Below, in pieces: positions 17,814-26,273 of a DNA stretch of 64,000 nt (position 1 is the first letter of the stretch; each line of letters starts with the position of its first letter). The DNA is from Mycolicibacter engbaekii (lineage in GTDB: Bacteria > Actinomycetota > Actinomycetes > Mycobacteriales > Mycobacteriaceae): NCBI RefSeq assembly GCF_002101585.1, contig NZ_LQOT01000073.1, forward strand, positions 62,001 to 126,000, read 5' to 3'. The position numbers were made by a program, and so were the translations under genes. Under the pieces are notes generated by a model. That model was given only the letters and a program-made list of their open reading frames with translations. It did not search any database and had not been told where the DNA came from.

Positions 17814-17838
17814 AGTTGGCTTCGGGCACAAGCCAACT
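17814..17838 (+). other. hairpin in the 5' leader of DivIVA-like gene 3
   Basis: Perfect 9-bp stem AGTTGGCTT/AAGCCAACT with loop CGGGCAC, about 25 nt after the predicted transcript start and 63 nt before the start codon. It is not followed by a T run. It may stabilise the leader or bind a regulator; the paralogous leader lacks it. Confidence 0.6.
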
Positions 17839-17901
17839 CGGTTGAATTCTGGCTAACCATCGACCGAAGACCCACCCCCTCAGGTGCTTAGGAGTATGCC
17901 G

Positions 17902-18936
17902 GTGGCGCTGGAGATTCCCGACTTCGAAACACAGATGCGCGGTTTCGATCGCAATGAGGTCTCCGACTACATCGGCAGGCTGCACCACGAGATCAGCGTG
18001 CTGCAGGAACGCAACAAATCCCTCGAGGCGAGCAAGTCGAAGACGCTCATCGACCGCGAACAACTTGCCGCCGAAGTCGCCCGGCTGCAAAACGACGTGG
18101 TGCGCATGACCGCCGAGGCCGAGAACGAGCGGCAGCGCCTCACGGCCGAACTGGCCCAGCTGCGATCGCAGTTCGAGCAGGTCGCCGGTCCGGTCGACTC
18201 CGTCGAGGGCATGTCCGATCGGATCGCGCGGATGATGCGCATCGCCTCCGAGGAGGCGCGGCGCACCAAGGAACTGGCACGCCAGGACGCCGAGGCCCTC
18301 ACCGCCGAGCTGCGCGAGCAGTTGGAGGCCGCCAGTCACGACCGGGCTGCCGCCAGTGCGGCACTCGCCGAGTTCCAGGCGTCCACCCACGCCCGCCGGA
18401 CGAAGATCCTCGAGGCCGCGACCCAGGAGGCGGAGCAGATCCTGCGCATCGCCCACGAGGAGCGCAGCCGCATCGCCCAGGAGATCGAAGAAGCCGAGCG
18501 CAGTCGCCGCGAGGTGTACCAGCGGCTGGCCGAGGACGACGAACGCAATCGCCGGGCCGCGCAGGAGGCCCTCGACGAGCAGATCAAGCTGGCCTGGGAA
18601 GAGGACGAGCGCAACCGCCGCGAGGCCCAGCAGCGCCTGGACCAGAAGATGAAGGCGGCGTGGGAGCAGGCCGAGGCCAACATCGCCAAGCTGGACAAGG
18701 AGGCCCGCCTGGAGGCGTCCTCACTGATCGCCAACACCAAACGCGAGGCCAAACTGCTGCGCGACCGCACGCAGGCCGAGGTGGAGCAACTCAGCCGCGA
18801 ACGGACCGGCATCGTCACCCACCTCAGCGAGATCAGAAATTGGATCGACACCGCGGTCGGCGAGGCCCGGGCAGCGGGCAGCCCAGCCGAGGCGAGCGAG
18901 CCCGAATCCGAGGCACCGGCGCACACCGGCGGATAG
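17902..18936 (+). CDS. DivIVA-like coiled-coil protein 3
   Basis: A 344-residue paralogue of the preceding protein. The head reads FETQMRGFDRNEVSDYIGRL, close to the DivIVA N-terminal crossed-loop region, followed by continuous coiled coil to about residue 320 and an acidic, Pro/Ala-rich tail. Two 22-residue units (211-232 and 233-254) begin EDDERNRR and EEDERNRR and both end in Trp. GTG at 17902 fits AGGAG at 17890-17894; ATG 17896 would be too close to it. Gene-specific promoter and leader hairpin lie upstream. Partner proteins and cellular role are unknown. Confidence 0.82.
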   Translation: MALEIPDFETQMRGFDRNEVSDYIGRLHHEISVLQERNKSLEASKSKTLIDREQLAAEVARLQNDVVRMTAEAENERQRLTAELAQLRSQFEQVAGPVDSVEGMSDRIARMMRIASEEARRTKELARQDAEALTAELREQLEAASHDRAAASAALAEFQASTHARRTKILEAATQEAEQILRIAHEERSRIAQEIEEAERSRREVYQRLAEDDERNRRAAQEALDEQIKLAWEEDERNRREAQQRLDQKMKAAWEQAEANIAKLDKEARLEASSLIANTKREAKLLRDRTQAEVEQLSRERTGIVTHLSEIRNWIDTAVGEARAAGSPAEASEPESEAPAHTGG

Positions 18937-19004
18937 GCGGGGTAGATCGCCGCCGGCCCGCTGCGCCCGGCTGCGCCGCGCTGGCGACCGGCGGGGTAGA
19001 TCGC
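18936..19004. repeat. pair of 15-bp direct repeats
   Basis: GGCGGGGTAGATCGC occurs at 18936-18950 and again at 18990-19004, 54 nt apart, in the gap between two convergent genes. The spacer is GC-rich. It may be a small duplication; no function is evident. Confidence 0.85.
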
Positions 19005-19008
19005 GCTG

Positions 19009-19473
19009 TTAGGCCGGCCGGCGCGCCCGCAGCGCCTCCAGCGCCTTATCGGCGTGGGTGTCCATGGAGAACTCGCTGGCGATCACAGCCAGCACGGTGC
19101 GGTCGGTGTCGATGACGAACGTGGTCCGCTTCACCGGCAACAACTTGCCCAGCAGGCCGCGCTTGACCCCGAACTGCGCCGCCACGGTGCCGTCGGCGTC
19201 GGACAACAGCGGGTAATCGAACCCCTGCTGGTCGGCGAACTTGGCCTGCTTGGCGACCGCGTCGGCGCTGATGCCCACCCGGGTGGCCCCGACGGCGGCG
19301 AACTCGCCGGCCAGGTCGCGGAAGTGACAGGCTTCCTTGGTGCAGCCCGGCGTCATGGCCGCCGGATAGAAGAACAGCACCACCGGCCCCGCGGCCAGCA
19401 GCTCACTGAGGGTGCGCAGCGCCCCGGTCTGGTCGGGGAGCGCGAAGTCGGCCACGGTGTCACCGGTTTTCAT
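19009..19473 (-). CDS. bcpB: peroxiredoxin BcpB (bacterioferritin comigratory protein family)
   Basis: A 154-residue thiol peroxidase, the same length as Rv1608c. The peroxidatic Cys is in MTPGCTKEACHF, with a second Cys five residues later as in atypical 2-Cys Bcp/PrxQ enzymes. The conserved VVLFFYPAAMTPG and LLSDADGTVAAQFGV blocks agree. Start ATG 19473 gives the family N-terminus (MKTGDTVADFALPDQ). It diverges from trpE across a 112-nt gap. Likely reduces hydroperoxides in the cytoplasm with thioredoxin or a similar donor. Confidence 0.93.
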   Translation of the reverse strand: MKTGDTVADFALPDQTGALRTLSELLAAGPVVLFFYPAAMTPGCTKEACHFRDLAGEFAAVGATRVGISADAVAKQAKFADQQGFDYPLLSDADGTVAAQFGVKRGLLGKLLPVKRTTFVIDTDRTVLAVIASEFSMDTHADKALEALRARRPA

Positions 19474-19585
19474 GCCGGCCACGCTACTCCCGCTGTCGGC
19501 GTCGCGACGGCGATCACCGGGGCCGATTCCGGCAGGCCGCTGCGCCGCCGCGCCGGCAATCACCATGGTCTGGGAAGATGTGCGC

Positions 19586-21127
19586 GTGCAAACCACAAGC
19601 ACTTCGAGGGTCGGTGTCACATCCCGGGCGGACTTCCGGGCCCTGGCGGCTGAGCACCGGGTGGTCCCGGTGACCCGCAAGGTGCTGGCCGACGCCGAGA
19701 CGCCGCTCTCGGCGTATCGCAAGCTGGCCGCCAACCGCCCCGGCACGTTTCTGCTCGAATCGGCCGAGAACGGCCGGTCGTGGTCGCGGTGGTCGTTCAT
19801 CGGCGCCGGCACCACCTCGGCGTTGACGGTGCGCGACGGGGAGGCGGTGTGGCTGGGCGCGGTGCCGCAGGACGCGCCCACCGGAGGCGACCCCCTGCAG
19901 GCCCTGCGCCAGACGCTGGCCCTGCTGGAGACGGCGACCATCCCCGGGCTGCCGCCGCTGTCGAGCGGACTGGTCGGCTTCTTCACCTACGACCTGGTGC
20001 GCCGCCTCGAACGACTGCCCGAACTCGCGGTCGATGACCTGGGGCTGCCCGACATGCTGCTGCTGCTGGCCAGCGACATGGCCGCCGTGGACCACCACGA
20101 GGGCACCATCACCCTGATCGCCAACGCGGTCAACTGGAACGGCACCGACGAGCATGTCGACGAGGCCTACGACGACGCGGTCGCCCGCCTGGAGGTGATG
20201 ACGGCGGCGTTGAGCCAGCCGCTGGAGTCCAGTGTCGCGACCTTCGACCGGCCCGACCCGGACTACCGCGGGCAGCGGACCCCCGAGGAGTACGGGGCGA
20301 TCGTCGAGCGACTGGTCGGCGAGATCGAAGCCGGCGAGGCGTTTCAGGTGGTTCCCTCGCAGCGTTTCGAGATGACGACGACGGCCGACCCGCTCGATGT
20401 CTACCGGATGCTGCGGGTGTCCAATCCCAGCCCCTACATGTACCTGCTGCAGGTGCCCGACGGCGACGGGGAACTGGCCTTCTCGATCGTGGGCTCGAGC
20501 CCCGAGGCGCTGGTGACCGTCCAGGAGGGCCGCGCGACCACCCACCCGATCGCCGGAACCCGGTGGCGGGGGGCGACCGAGGAGGAAGACCAGCTGCTGG
20601 CCAAGGGGCTCCTGGAGGACGAGAAGGAGCTCGCCGAACACCTGATGCTGGTCGATCTGGGCCGCAACGACCTGGGCCGGGTGTGCGTTCCGGGGACGGT
20701 ACGGGTCTCCGATTACAGCCACATCGAGCGCTACAGCCACGTCATGCACCTGGTGTCCACGGTCACCGGGGAACTCGCCGAGGACCGGACCGCGCTGGAC
20801 GCGGTGACCGCCTGTTTCCCCGCCGGCACCCTGTCCGGGGCCCCCAAGGTCAGAGCGATGGAGCTGATCGAGGAAGTCGAGAAGACCCGGCGCGGGCTCT
20901 ACGGCGGCGTGGTCGGTTACCTGGATTTCGCCGGCAACGCCGACTTCGCCATCGCGATCCGTACCGCGCTGATGCGCTCCGGCACCGCCTACGTTCAGGC
21001 CGGTGGCGGCGTGGTCGCCGACTCCAACGGCCCCTACGAATACACCGAGGCCTCCAACAAGGCCCGCGCCGTGCTGGCCGCGATCGCCGCCGCGCAGACG
21101 CTGGGCGCGCCCGGGACCGATGGCTGA
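19586..21127 (+). CDS. trpE: anthranilate synthase component I TrpE
   Basis: Converts chorismate and ammonia to anthranilate, the first step of tryptophan synthesis. The 513-residue protein matches mycobacterial TrpE throughout: RKLAANRPGTFLLESAENGRSWSRWSFIG at the N-terminus (LLES is part of the tryptophan feedback site), PSPYMYLL, HPIAGTRWRG and the catalytic ACFPAGTLSGAPKVRAMELI region. GTG 19586 is taken as start because GGGAAG lies 8 nt upstream and length fits the family; GTG 19580 is possible. No tryptophan-rich leader ORF is seen upstream. The glutaminase subunit is not in the window. Confidence 0.95.
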   Translation: MQTTSTSRVGVTSRADFRALAAEHRVVPVTRKVLADAETPLSAYRKLAANRPGTFLLESAENGRSWSRWSFIGAGTTSALTVRDGEAVWLGAVPQDAPTGGDPLQALRQTLALLETATIPGLPPLSSGLVGFFTYDLVRRLERLPELAVDDLGLPDMLLLLASDMAAVDHHEGTITLIANAVNWNGTDEHVDEAYDDAVARLEVMTAALSQPLESSVATFDRPDPDYRGQRTPEEYGAIVERLVGEIEAGEAFQVVPSQRFEMTTTADPLDVYRMLRVSNPSPYMYLLQVPDGDGELAFSIVGSSPEALVTVQEGRATTHPIAGTRWRGATEEEDQLLAKGLLEDEKELAEHLMLVDLGRNDLGRVCVPGTVRVSDYSHIERYSHVMHLVSTVTGELAEDRTALDAVTACFPAGTLSGAPKVRAMELIEEVEKTRRGLYGGVVGYLDFAGNADFAIAIRTALMRSGTAYVQAGGGVVADSNGPYEYTEASNKARAVLAAIAAAQTLGAPGTDG

Positions 21128-21779
21128 CGGCCGCGAACCTCACCAGGCCCGCACTCTTCGCGGGGCGCAACTGCTGCTGGTGGCCGCCGCCGGCGGGTTG
21201 TGGGGCGCCTCCCGGCTGCCGTGGGTGCTGATTCGCTCGTTCGACGGGCTCGGCCAGCCCAGGCAGCTCACCGTCACCGGGGCGTCCTGGTCCACCGCGC
21301 TGGTGCCGATGGCCCTGTTGTGCCTGGCGGCTGCGGTGGCCGCGATGGCGGTGCGCGGCTGGCAGCTGCGGGTCCTTGCGGTGGTGTTGGCCGCGGTGAG
21401 CCTGGCGTGCGGCTATCTGGGCCTGAGCATGTGGGCGGCCCGCGACATCACCGTGCGGGCGCTGGACATCGCCGAGGTGCCGCTGACCTCTCTGCTGGGC
21501 ACCGAGCGGCGCCTGACCGGAGCGGTGTTGAGCCTGGTTGCGGCCGGGTGCGTGCTGGTAGCAGCCGTGTTGCTGATGCGCACCGCCGCGCAAGGCGCCG
21601 GCCGCGTCAGCAAGTATTCCGCTCCTGCGGCGCGCCGTGCTGCCACCCGGGATCTGCCCGCCGGACCGGCTGGTGCGCAGGTGTCGGAACGAATGATGTG
21701 GGACGCCCTCGACGAAGGGCGCGACCCCACCGGGGATCCGGAGGAGCGGCCACCGGGACCGGACGGCGAGGGTCGGTGA
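21120..21779 (+). CDS. Trp-cluster-associated membrane protein (Rv1610-like)
   Basis: A 219-residue protein of the actinobacterial family found with trpE and trpC (TIGR02234 type). Four hydrophobic segments are seen, near residues 18-35, 58-80, 85-105 and 133-155, with a charged C-terminal tail. ATG 21120 overlaps the trpE stop, so expression is coupled to trpE. Function is unknown; the conserved position suggests a link to tryptophan metabolism or transport. Confidence 0.87.
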   Translation: MADGREPHQARTLRGAQLLLVAAAGGLWGASRLPWVLIRSFDGLGQPRQLTVTGASWSTALVPMALLCLAAAVAAMAVRGWQLRVLAVVLAAVSLACGYLGLSMWAARDITVRALDIAEVPLTSLLGTERRLTGAVLSLVAAGCVLVAAVLLMRTAAQGAGRVSKYSAPAARRAATRDLPAGPAGAQVSERMMWDALDEGRDPTGDPEERPPGPDGEGR

Positions 21780-21801
21780 CAGCTCGGGCAGCGACGATCG
21801 C

Positions 21802-21807
21802 TACCCT
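21802..21807 (+). promoter_or_regulatory. possible -10 box for trpC
   Basis: TACCCT lies in the 80-nt gap between the membrane protein gene and trpC. A GAGAGGAAG ribosome binding site follows before the ATG at 21860. It suggests that trpCBA may have its own promoter; no convincing -35 is seen. Confidence 0.35.
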
Positions 21808-21859
21808 TCTTGGAAGTGTTCGACGAAGCCCACCGGACGCGGGAGAGGAAGCGGCAGGC

Positions 21860-22678
21860 ATGACTTCGGCATCCGTTCTCGACTCCATCATCGAGGGAGT
21901 TTGCGCCGACCTTGCCGTCCGTGAGGCCGCCGTCCCACTGGCGGAAGTCAAAGCCGCGGCTGAGGCGATGCCCCCGCCACTGGACGTGATGGCTGCGCTG
22001 CGTGAGCCCGGCATCGCGGTGATCGCGGAGGTGAAGCGGGCCAGTCCCTCCAAGGGGCAGCTGGCTCCCATCGCCGACCCGGCGGATCTGGCCAGCACGT
22101 ATGCCGACGGCGGCGCCCGCGCGATCAGTGTGCTGACCGAGCAGCGCCGGTTCAACGGCTCGCTGGCGGACTTGGACGCGGTGCGGGCCGCGGTGTCGGT
22201 TCCGGTGCTGCGCAAAGACTTCATCGTGCGCCCGTACCAGATTCACGAGGCCCGCGCGCACGGCGCGGACATGCTGCTGCTGATCGTGGCGGCGCTCGGC
22301 CAGCAGGCCCTGGAATCCCTGCTGGACCGTACCGAGTCGCTCGGCATGACCGCCCTGGTCGAGGTGCACACCGAAGAGGAGGCCGACCGCGCACTGACCG
22401 CCGGCGCCAAGGTGATCGGTGTCAACGCCCGCGACCTCAACACGCTGGAAGTCGACCGCGACTGCTTCGCACGCATCGCGCCCGGACTGCCCACCGAGGT
22501 GGTCAAGATCGCCGAGTCCGGCGTCCGCGGCACCGCGGACCTGTTGGCCTACGCCGGTGCCGGCGCGGATGCGGTCCTGGTCGGCGAGGGGCTGGTCACC
22601 AGCGGCGACCCGCGAGCAGCTGTTGCCGATTTGGTCAGTGCGGGTAAGCATCCGTCCTGCCCGAAGTCGGCTCGCTAA
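21860..22678 (+). CDS. trpC: indole-3-glycerol phosphate synthase TrpC
   Basis: Ring closure of CdRP to indoleglycerol phosphate. The 272 residues equal the length of M. tuberculosis TrpC. Barrel motifs are intact: VIAEVKRASPSKG (catalytic Lys), VLRKDFIVRPYQI, LVEVHTEEEADRAL, GVNARDLNTLEVD and IAESGVRG. No TrpF domain is fused, so the preceding isomerisation must come from elsewhere, most likely PriA. TrpB follows directly after the stop. Confidence 0.96.
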   Translation: MTSASVLDSIIEGVCADLAVREAAVPLAEVKAAAEAMPPPLDVMAALREPGIAVIAEVKRASPSKGQLAPIADPADLASTYADGGARAISVLTEQRRFNGSLADLDAVRAAVSVPVLRKDFIVRPYQIHEARAHGADMLLLIVAALGQQALESLLDRTESLGMTALVEVHTEEEADRALTAGAKVIGVNARDLNTLEVDRDCFARIAPGLPTEVVKIAESGVRGTADLLAYAGAGADAVLVGEGLVTSGDPRAAVADLVSAGKHPSCPKSAR

Positions 22679-23947
22679 ATGTCAGAGACCCCGCACCCGA
22701 GTCTTCCGCGCGCCAGTGCCGGAGTGGCTGAACCCACCCGCCACGAGCCCGACGCCCGCGGGCATTTCGGTGTCTACGGCGGTCGCTACGTCGCCGAAGC
22801 GCTGATGGCGGTCATCGAAGAGGTCACCGCCGCCTACGACAAGGTGCGCAATGACCGCGAGTTCCTCGACACCCTCGACGACCTGCAGACGCACTACACC
22901 GGCCGACCCTCGCCGCTGTATGAGGCGCAGCGCCTGACGGCCCATGCCGGCGGCGCCCGCATCTTCTTGAAGCGCGAAGACCTCAACCACACCGGTTCGC
23001 ACAAGATCAACAACGTGCTCGGCCAGGCGCTGCTGGCGCGACACATGGGCAAGACCCGGGTGATCGCCGAGACCGGTGCCGGCCAGCACGGCGTGGCCAC
23101 CGCGACCGCCTGCGCCCTGCTCGGCCTGGAGTGCGTGATCTACATGGGTGCGGTCGACACCCGCCGCCAGGCGCTCAACGTCGCCAGGATGCGGCTGCTG
23201 GGCGCAACGGTGGTGTCCGTCGAATCCGGTTCGCAGACCCTCAAAGACGCCATCAACGAGGCGTTCCGGGACTGGGTCACCAATGCCGATCGCACCTACT
23301 ACTGCTTCGGCACCGCGGCCGGTCCGCACCCGTTCCCGACCATGGTGCGGGACTTCCAGCGGATCGTCGGCCTGGAGACGCGCGTTCAGATCCAGCAGAT
23401 GGCGGGCCGGTTGCCCGACGCCGTGGTGGCGTGCGTGGGTGGCGGCTCCAACGCCATCGGCATCTTCCACGCCTTCCTCGACGATCCGGCGGTTCGGCTG
23501 ATCGGGTTCGAAGCCGGCGGCGACGGTGTGGACACCGGCCGGCACGCCGCAACCTTCGCCGGCGGATCGCCGGGCGCCTTCCAGGGCTCGTTCTCCTACC
23601 TGCTGCAAGACGACGACGGTCAGACCATCGAGTCGCATTCCATCTCGGCGGGCCTGGACTATCCCGGTGTGGGCCCCGAACACGCCTGGCTGCGCGAGAC
23701 CGGGCGCGCCGAATACCGCCCGATCACCGACTCCGAAGCCATGGACGCCTTCGCCGTCCTGTGCCGCACCGAGGGAATCATTCCCGCAATCGAATCGGCA
23801 CACGCGATCGCCGGCGCACTCAAACTGGCGGCCGAGTTGGGGCCCGGAAAGATCATCGTGGCCAACGTGTCCGGCCGCGGCGACAAGGACGTGGAAACGG
23901 CGGCCAAGTGGTTCGGGCTGTTCGACCAGACGGGGGACGCGTCGTGA
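22679..23947 (+). CDS. trpB: tryptophan synthase beta chain TrpB
   Basis: PLP enzyme condensing indole and serine. The 422-residue protein has the PLP lysine in NHTGSHKINNVLGQ, the phosphate-binding GGGSNAIG loop and the ETGAGQHG region. ATG directly abuts the trpC stop, and the trpB stop overlaps the trpA GTG. A 40-residue N-terminal lead precedes the conserved GHFGVYGGRYV. Confidence 0.97.
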   Translation: MSETPHPSLPRASAGVAEPTRHEPDARGHFGVYGGRYVAEALMAVIEEVTAAYDKVRNDREFLDTLDDLQTHYTGRPSPLYEAQRLTAHAGGARIFLKREDLNHTGSHKINNVLGQALLARHMGKTRVIAETGAGQHGVATATACALLGLECVIYMGAVDTRRQALNVARMRLLGATVVSVESGSQTLKDAINEAFRDWVTNADRTYYCFGTAAGPHPFPTMVRDFQRIVGLETRVQIQQMAGRLPDAVVACVGGGSNAIGIFHAFLDDPAVRLIGFEAGGDGVDTGRHAATFAGGSPGAFQGSFSYLLQDDDGQTIESHSISAGLDYPGVGPEHAWLRETGRAEYRPITDSEAMDAFAVLCRTEGIIPAIESAHAIAGALKLAAELGPGKIIVANVSGRGDKDVETAAKWFGLFDQTGDAS

Positions 23948-24750
23948 CCGACCACGCCGGCGACCGGTTGGCCCCGATGTTCGCGGCCTGCCGGGCCGAG
24001 GGCCGTGCCGCACTGATCGGCTATCTGCCGACCGGCTACCCGGATGTGGCGGGATCGATCGCCGCGATGACCGCTTTGGTCGAATCCGGTTGCGACCTCG
24101 TCGAAGTCGGCGTGCCGTACTCCGATCCGGGGATGGACGGCCCGACCATCGCGCGCGCCACGGAGACCGCGCTGCAAGGCGGTGTGCGCGTACGCGACAC
24201 ACTGCGCGCCGTCGAGGCGATCACCGCCGCCGGGGGGCGTGCCGTGGTGATGACCTACTGGAACCCGGTGCTGCGCTACGGGGTCGACGCGTTCGCCCGC
24301 GACCTGGCCTCAGCCGGGGGACTGGGCCTGATCACCCCCGACCTGATCGTCGACGAAGCCGACGACTGGCTGGCCGCCTCCGAACAGCACGCGCTGGACC
24401 GGATCTTCCTGGTGGCGCCGTCCTCGACGCCGCAACGACTTTCCGAGACGGTGAAGGCGACCCGCGGATTCGTCTACGCCGCCTCCACGATGGGCGTCAC
24501 CGGTGCCCGCAACACGGTGTCCAACGCGGCACCGGAGTTGGTGGCCAGGGTGCGTGAGGTCTCCGGCATTCCCGTCGGTGTCGGGCTGGGCGTGCGATCG
24601 GGCGCTCAGGCCGCCGAGATCGGCGCCTACACCGACGGTGTCATCGTCGGCTCGGCGCTGGTGACCGCACTGAGCGAGGGCCTGAGCGCCCTGCGGACAT
24701 TGACAACAGAGCTGACTTCGGGAGTGCGCCAAGGAGTTACCACGCGATGA
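23944..24750 (+). CDS. trpA: tryptophan synthase alpha chain TrpA
   Basis: Cleaves indoleglycerol phosphate and passes indole to TrpB through the complex tunnel. The 268-residue barrel has LIGYLPTGYPD, DLVEVGVPYSDPGMDGPTI (catalytic Glu and Asp), YAASTMGVTGAR and GVGLGVRSGAQA. GTG start overlaps trpB; the stop overlaps the lgt ATG. Last gene of the trp cluster. Confidence 0.96.
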   Translation: MTDHAGDRLAPMFAACRAEGRAALIGYLPTGYPDVAGSIAAMTALVESGCDLVEVGVPYSDPGMDGPTIARATETALQGGVRVRDTLRAVEAITAAGGRAVVMTYWNPVLRYGVDAFARDLASAGGLGLITPDLIVDEADDWLAASEQHALDRIFLVAPSSTPQRLSETVKATRGFVYAASTMGVTGARNTVSNAAPELVARVREVSGIPVGVGLGVRSGAQAAEIGAYTDGVIVGSALVTALSEGLSALRTLTTELTSGVRQGVTTR

Positions 24751-26228
24751 CGTTGGATTGGCTGACCTATTTCCCCAGTCCTGCGCGCGGAGTGTGGCAT
24801 CTCGGTCCGGTTCCGATCCGGGCTTACGCCCTGTGCATCATCCTGGGCATCGTCGTCGCCCTGCTGATCGGGGATCGCCGGTGGCGGGCCCGGGGCGGTG
24901 AGCCGGGCGTCATCTATGACATCGCCCTGTGGGCGGTGCCGTTCGGACTGATCGGCGGGCGGCTCTATCACCTGATGACCGACTGGCGAACCTATTTCGG
25001 CGAGGGTGGCGTCGGATGGGAAGCGACGCCACGGATCTGGGACGGCGGTCTGGGGATCTGGGGCGCGGTGGCGCTCGGCGGGGTGGGCGCCTGGATCGGT
25101 TGCCGCCGCCGGGGGATCTCCCTGCCGGCCTTCGGTGACGCGATCGCCCCGGGGATCGTCTTGGCGCAGGCCATCGGCCGCGTCGGGAACTACTTCAATC
25201 AGGAGCTCTACGGCCGTGAGACCACGCTGCCGTGGGGGCTGGAGATCTTCTGGCGCGAAGACGCCTCGGGCGTGCGGGATCCGCACCTGCTCGACGGCGT
25301 GTCCACCGGCGAGCTGTACAAGATCGTCCAGCCGACGTTCCTCTACGAATTGCTGTGGAACCTCGTGGTGTTCCTCGTGCTGATCTACGCCGACCGGCGG
25401 TTCCGAATGGGGCACGGCCGGTTGTTCGCGCTGTACGTCGCGGGGTACTGCATCGGCCGGTTCGGCATCGAACTGCTCCGCGACGACGCCGCGACACATA
25501 TCGCCGGAATCCGGGTCAACTCGTTCACCTCGACGTTCGTCTTCATCGGCGCGGTGGTGTACATCCTGCTCGCGACCAAGGGACGCGAAGATCCCGAAGC
25601 GATTCGCAGCGCCTGGCAATCACGGGAGGCCGGCGGCCACGACGCCGAAACGCCGGAGGAGCCGGCGCCCGAAACACCGGAGGAGCCGGCGCCCGAAACA
25701 CCGGAGGAGCCGGATGCGCCCGAGGCGGCGGCCGGTGCCGGCTCGGTGGTCGCAGTGCCGGAAAGGCTTAGTGGCCAGGCCGACTCGGCCGAGCCCGAGG
25801 CCGTCGAGGACCCGTCGGGCGAGCAGGAGGAGGCGCAGTTCGCCGGCTCCGCAGCGCAGCAGGACACCGAGGCCGACACCGACACCGGAGACGCCGATGC
25901 CGACCGGGCGGTATCGGACGCCGAGGCCGCTGAGGCCGACGAACCCGAGGCCGACGAACTCGAGGCCGACGAACTCGAGGCCGCCGAGGTCGCCGAATCC
26001 GAGCCGGTCGACGAGCAGCCCGGCCCCGATGACACCGGGGAGGAGTCCGCCGAGACGCCACCCGAGTCGCCCGAGCCAACCCCCGTCGACCCCGAGGCCG
26101 AAACCGGCGATGCCGGTGACGCGGACCCGGACGATTCCGACGGTGCGGAAGTGCAGAGCGCCGAGCACCCCGACGCCGGCGAACAGCCCGACGACGCAGC
26201 CACCGACGACGCCGCTGAGCAGCGCTGA
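24747..26228 (+). CDS. lgt: prolipoprotein diacylglyceryl transferase Lgt with long acidic tail
   Basis: Transfers diacylglycerol to the lipobox Cys of preprolipoproteins in the plasma membrane. Residues 1 to about 290 form the conserved multi-spanning core, including GGRLYHLMTDW, IGRVGNYFNQELYGR and the RFGIELLRDD region near the end. The last 200 residues are a disordered, Glu/Asp/Ala/Pro-rich tail with tandem repeats. Such tails are known in mycobacterial Lgt but vary in length. The ATG overlaps the trpA stop. The lipoprotein at 54.9-55.6 kb is an expected type of substrate. Confidence 0.94.
   Translation: MTLDWLTYFPSPARGVWHLGPVPIRAYALCIILGIVVALLIGDRRWRARGGEPGVIYDIALWAVPFGLIGGRLYHLMTDWRTYFGEGGVGWEATPRIWDGGLGIWGAVALGGVGAWIGCRRRGISLPAFGDAIAPGIVLAQAIGRVGNYFNQELYGRETTLPWGLEIFWREDASGVRDPHLLDGVSTGELYKIVQPTFLYELLWNLVVFLVLIYADRRFRMGHGRLFALYVAGYCIGRFGIELLRDDAATHIAGIRVNSFTSTFVFIGAVVYILLATKGREDPEAIRSAWQSREAGGHDAETPEEPAPETPEEPAPETPEEPDAPEAAAGAGSVVAVPERLSGQADSAEPEAVEDPSGEQEEAQFAGSAAQQDTEADTDTGDADADRAVSDAEAAEADEPEADELEADELEAAEVAESEPVDEQPGPDDTGEESAETPPESPEPTPVDPEAETGDAGDADPDDSDGAEVQSAEHPDAGEQPDDAATDDAAEQR
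25647..25712 (+). repeat. 24-nt tandem repeat in the lgt tail
   Basis: Units begin at 25647, 25671 and 25695 (third copy partial) and encode ETPEEPAP. A second short repeat encoding EADEL follows near 25951-25980. Both lie in the disordered C-terminal tail and can change length without shifting frame. Confidence 0.85.
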
Positions 26229-26273
26229 CCTCAGGCCAGACGCCCTAGCCGCCACTTCTGGCATGCTGCATAG

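Noticed and set aside
19474..19585. Tryptophan attenuator or leader peptide before trpE
   Set aside because: No short ORF with consecutive Trp codons and no alternative terminator hairpin with a T tract was found in the 112-nt gap.
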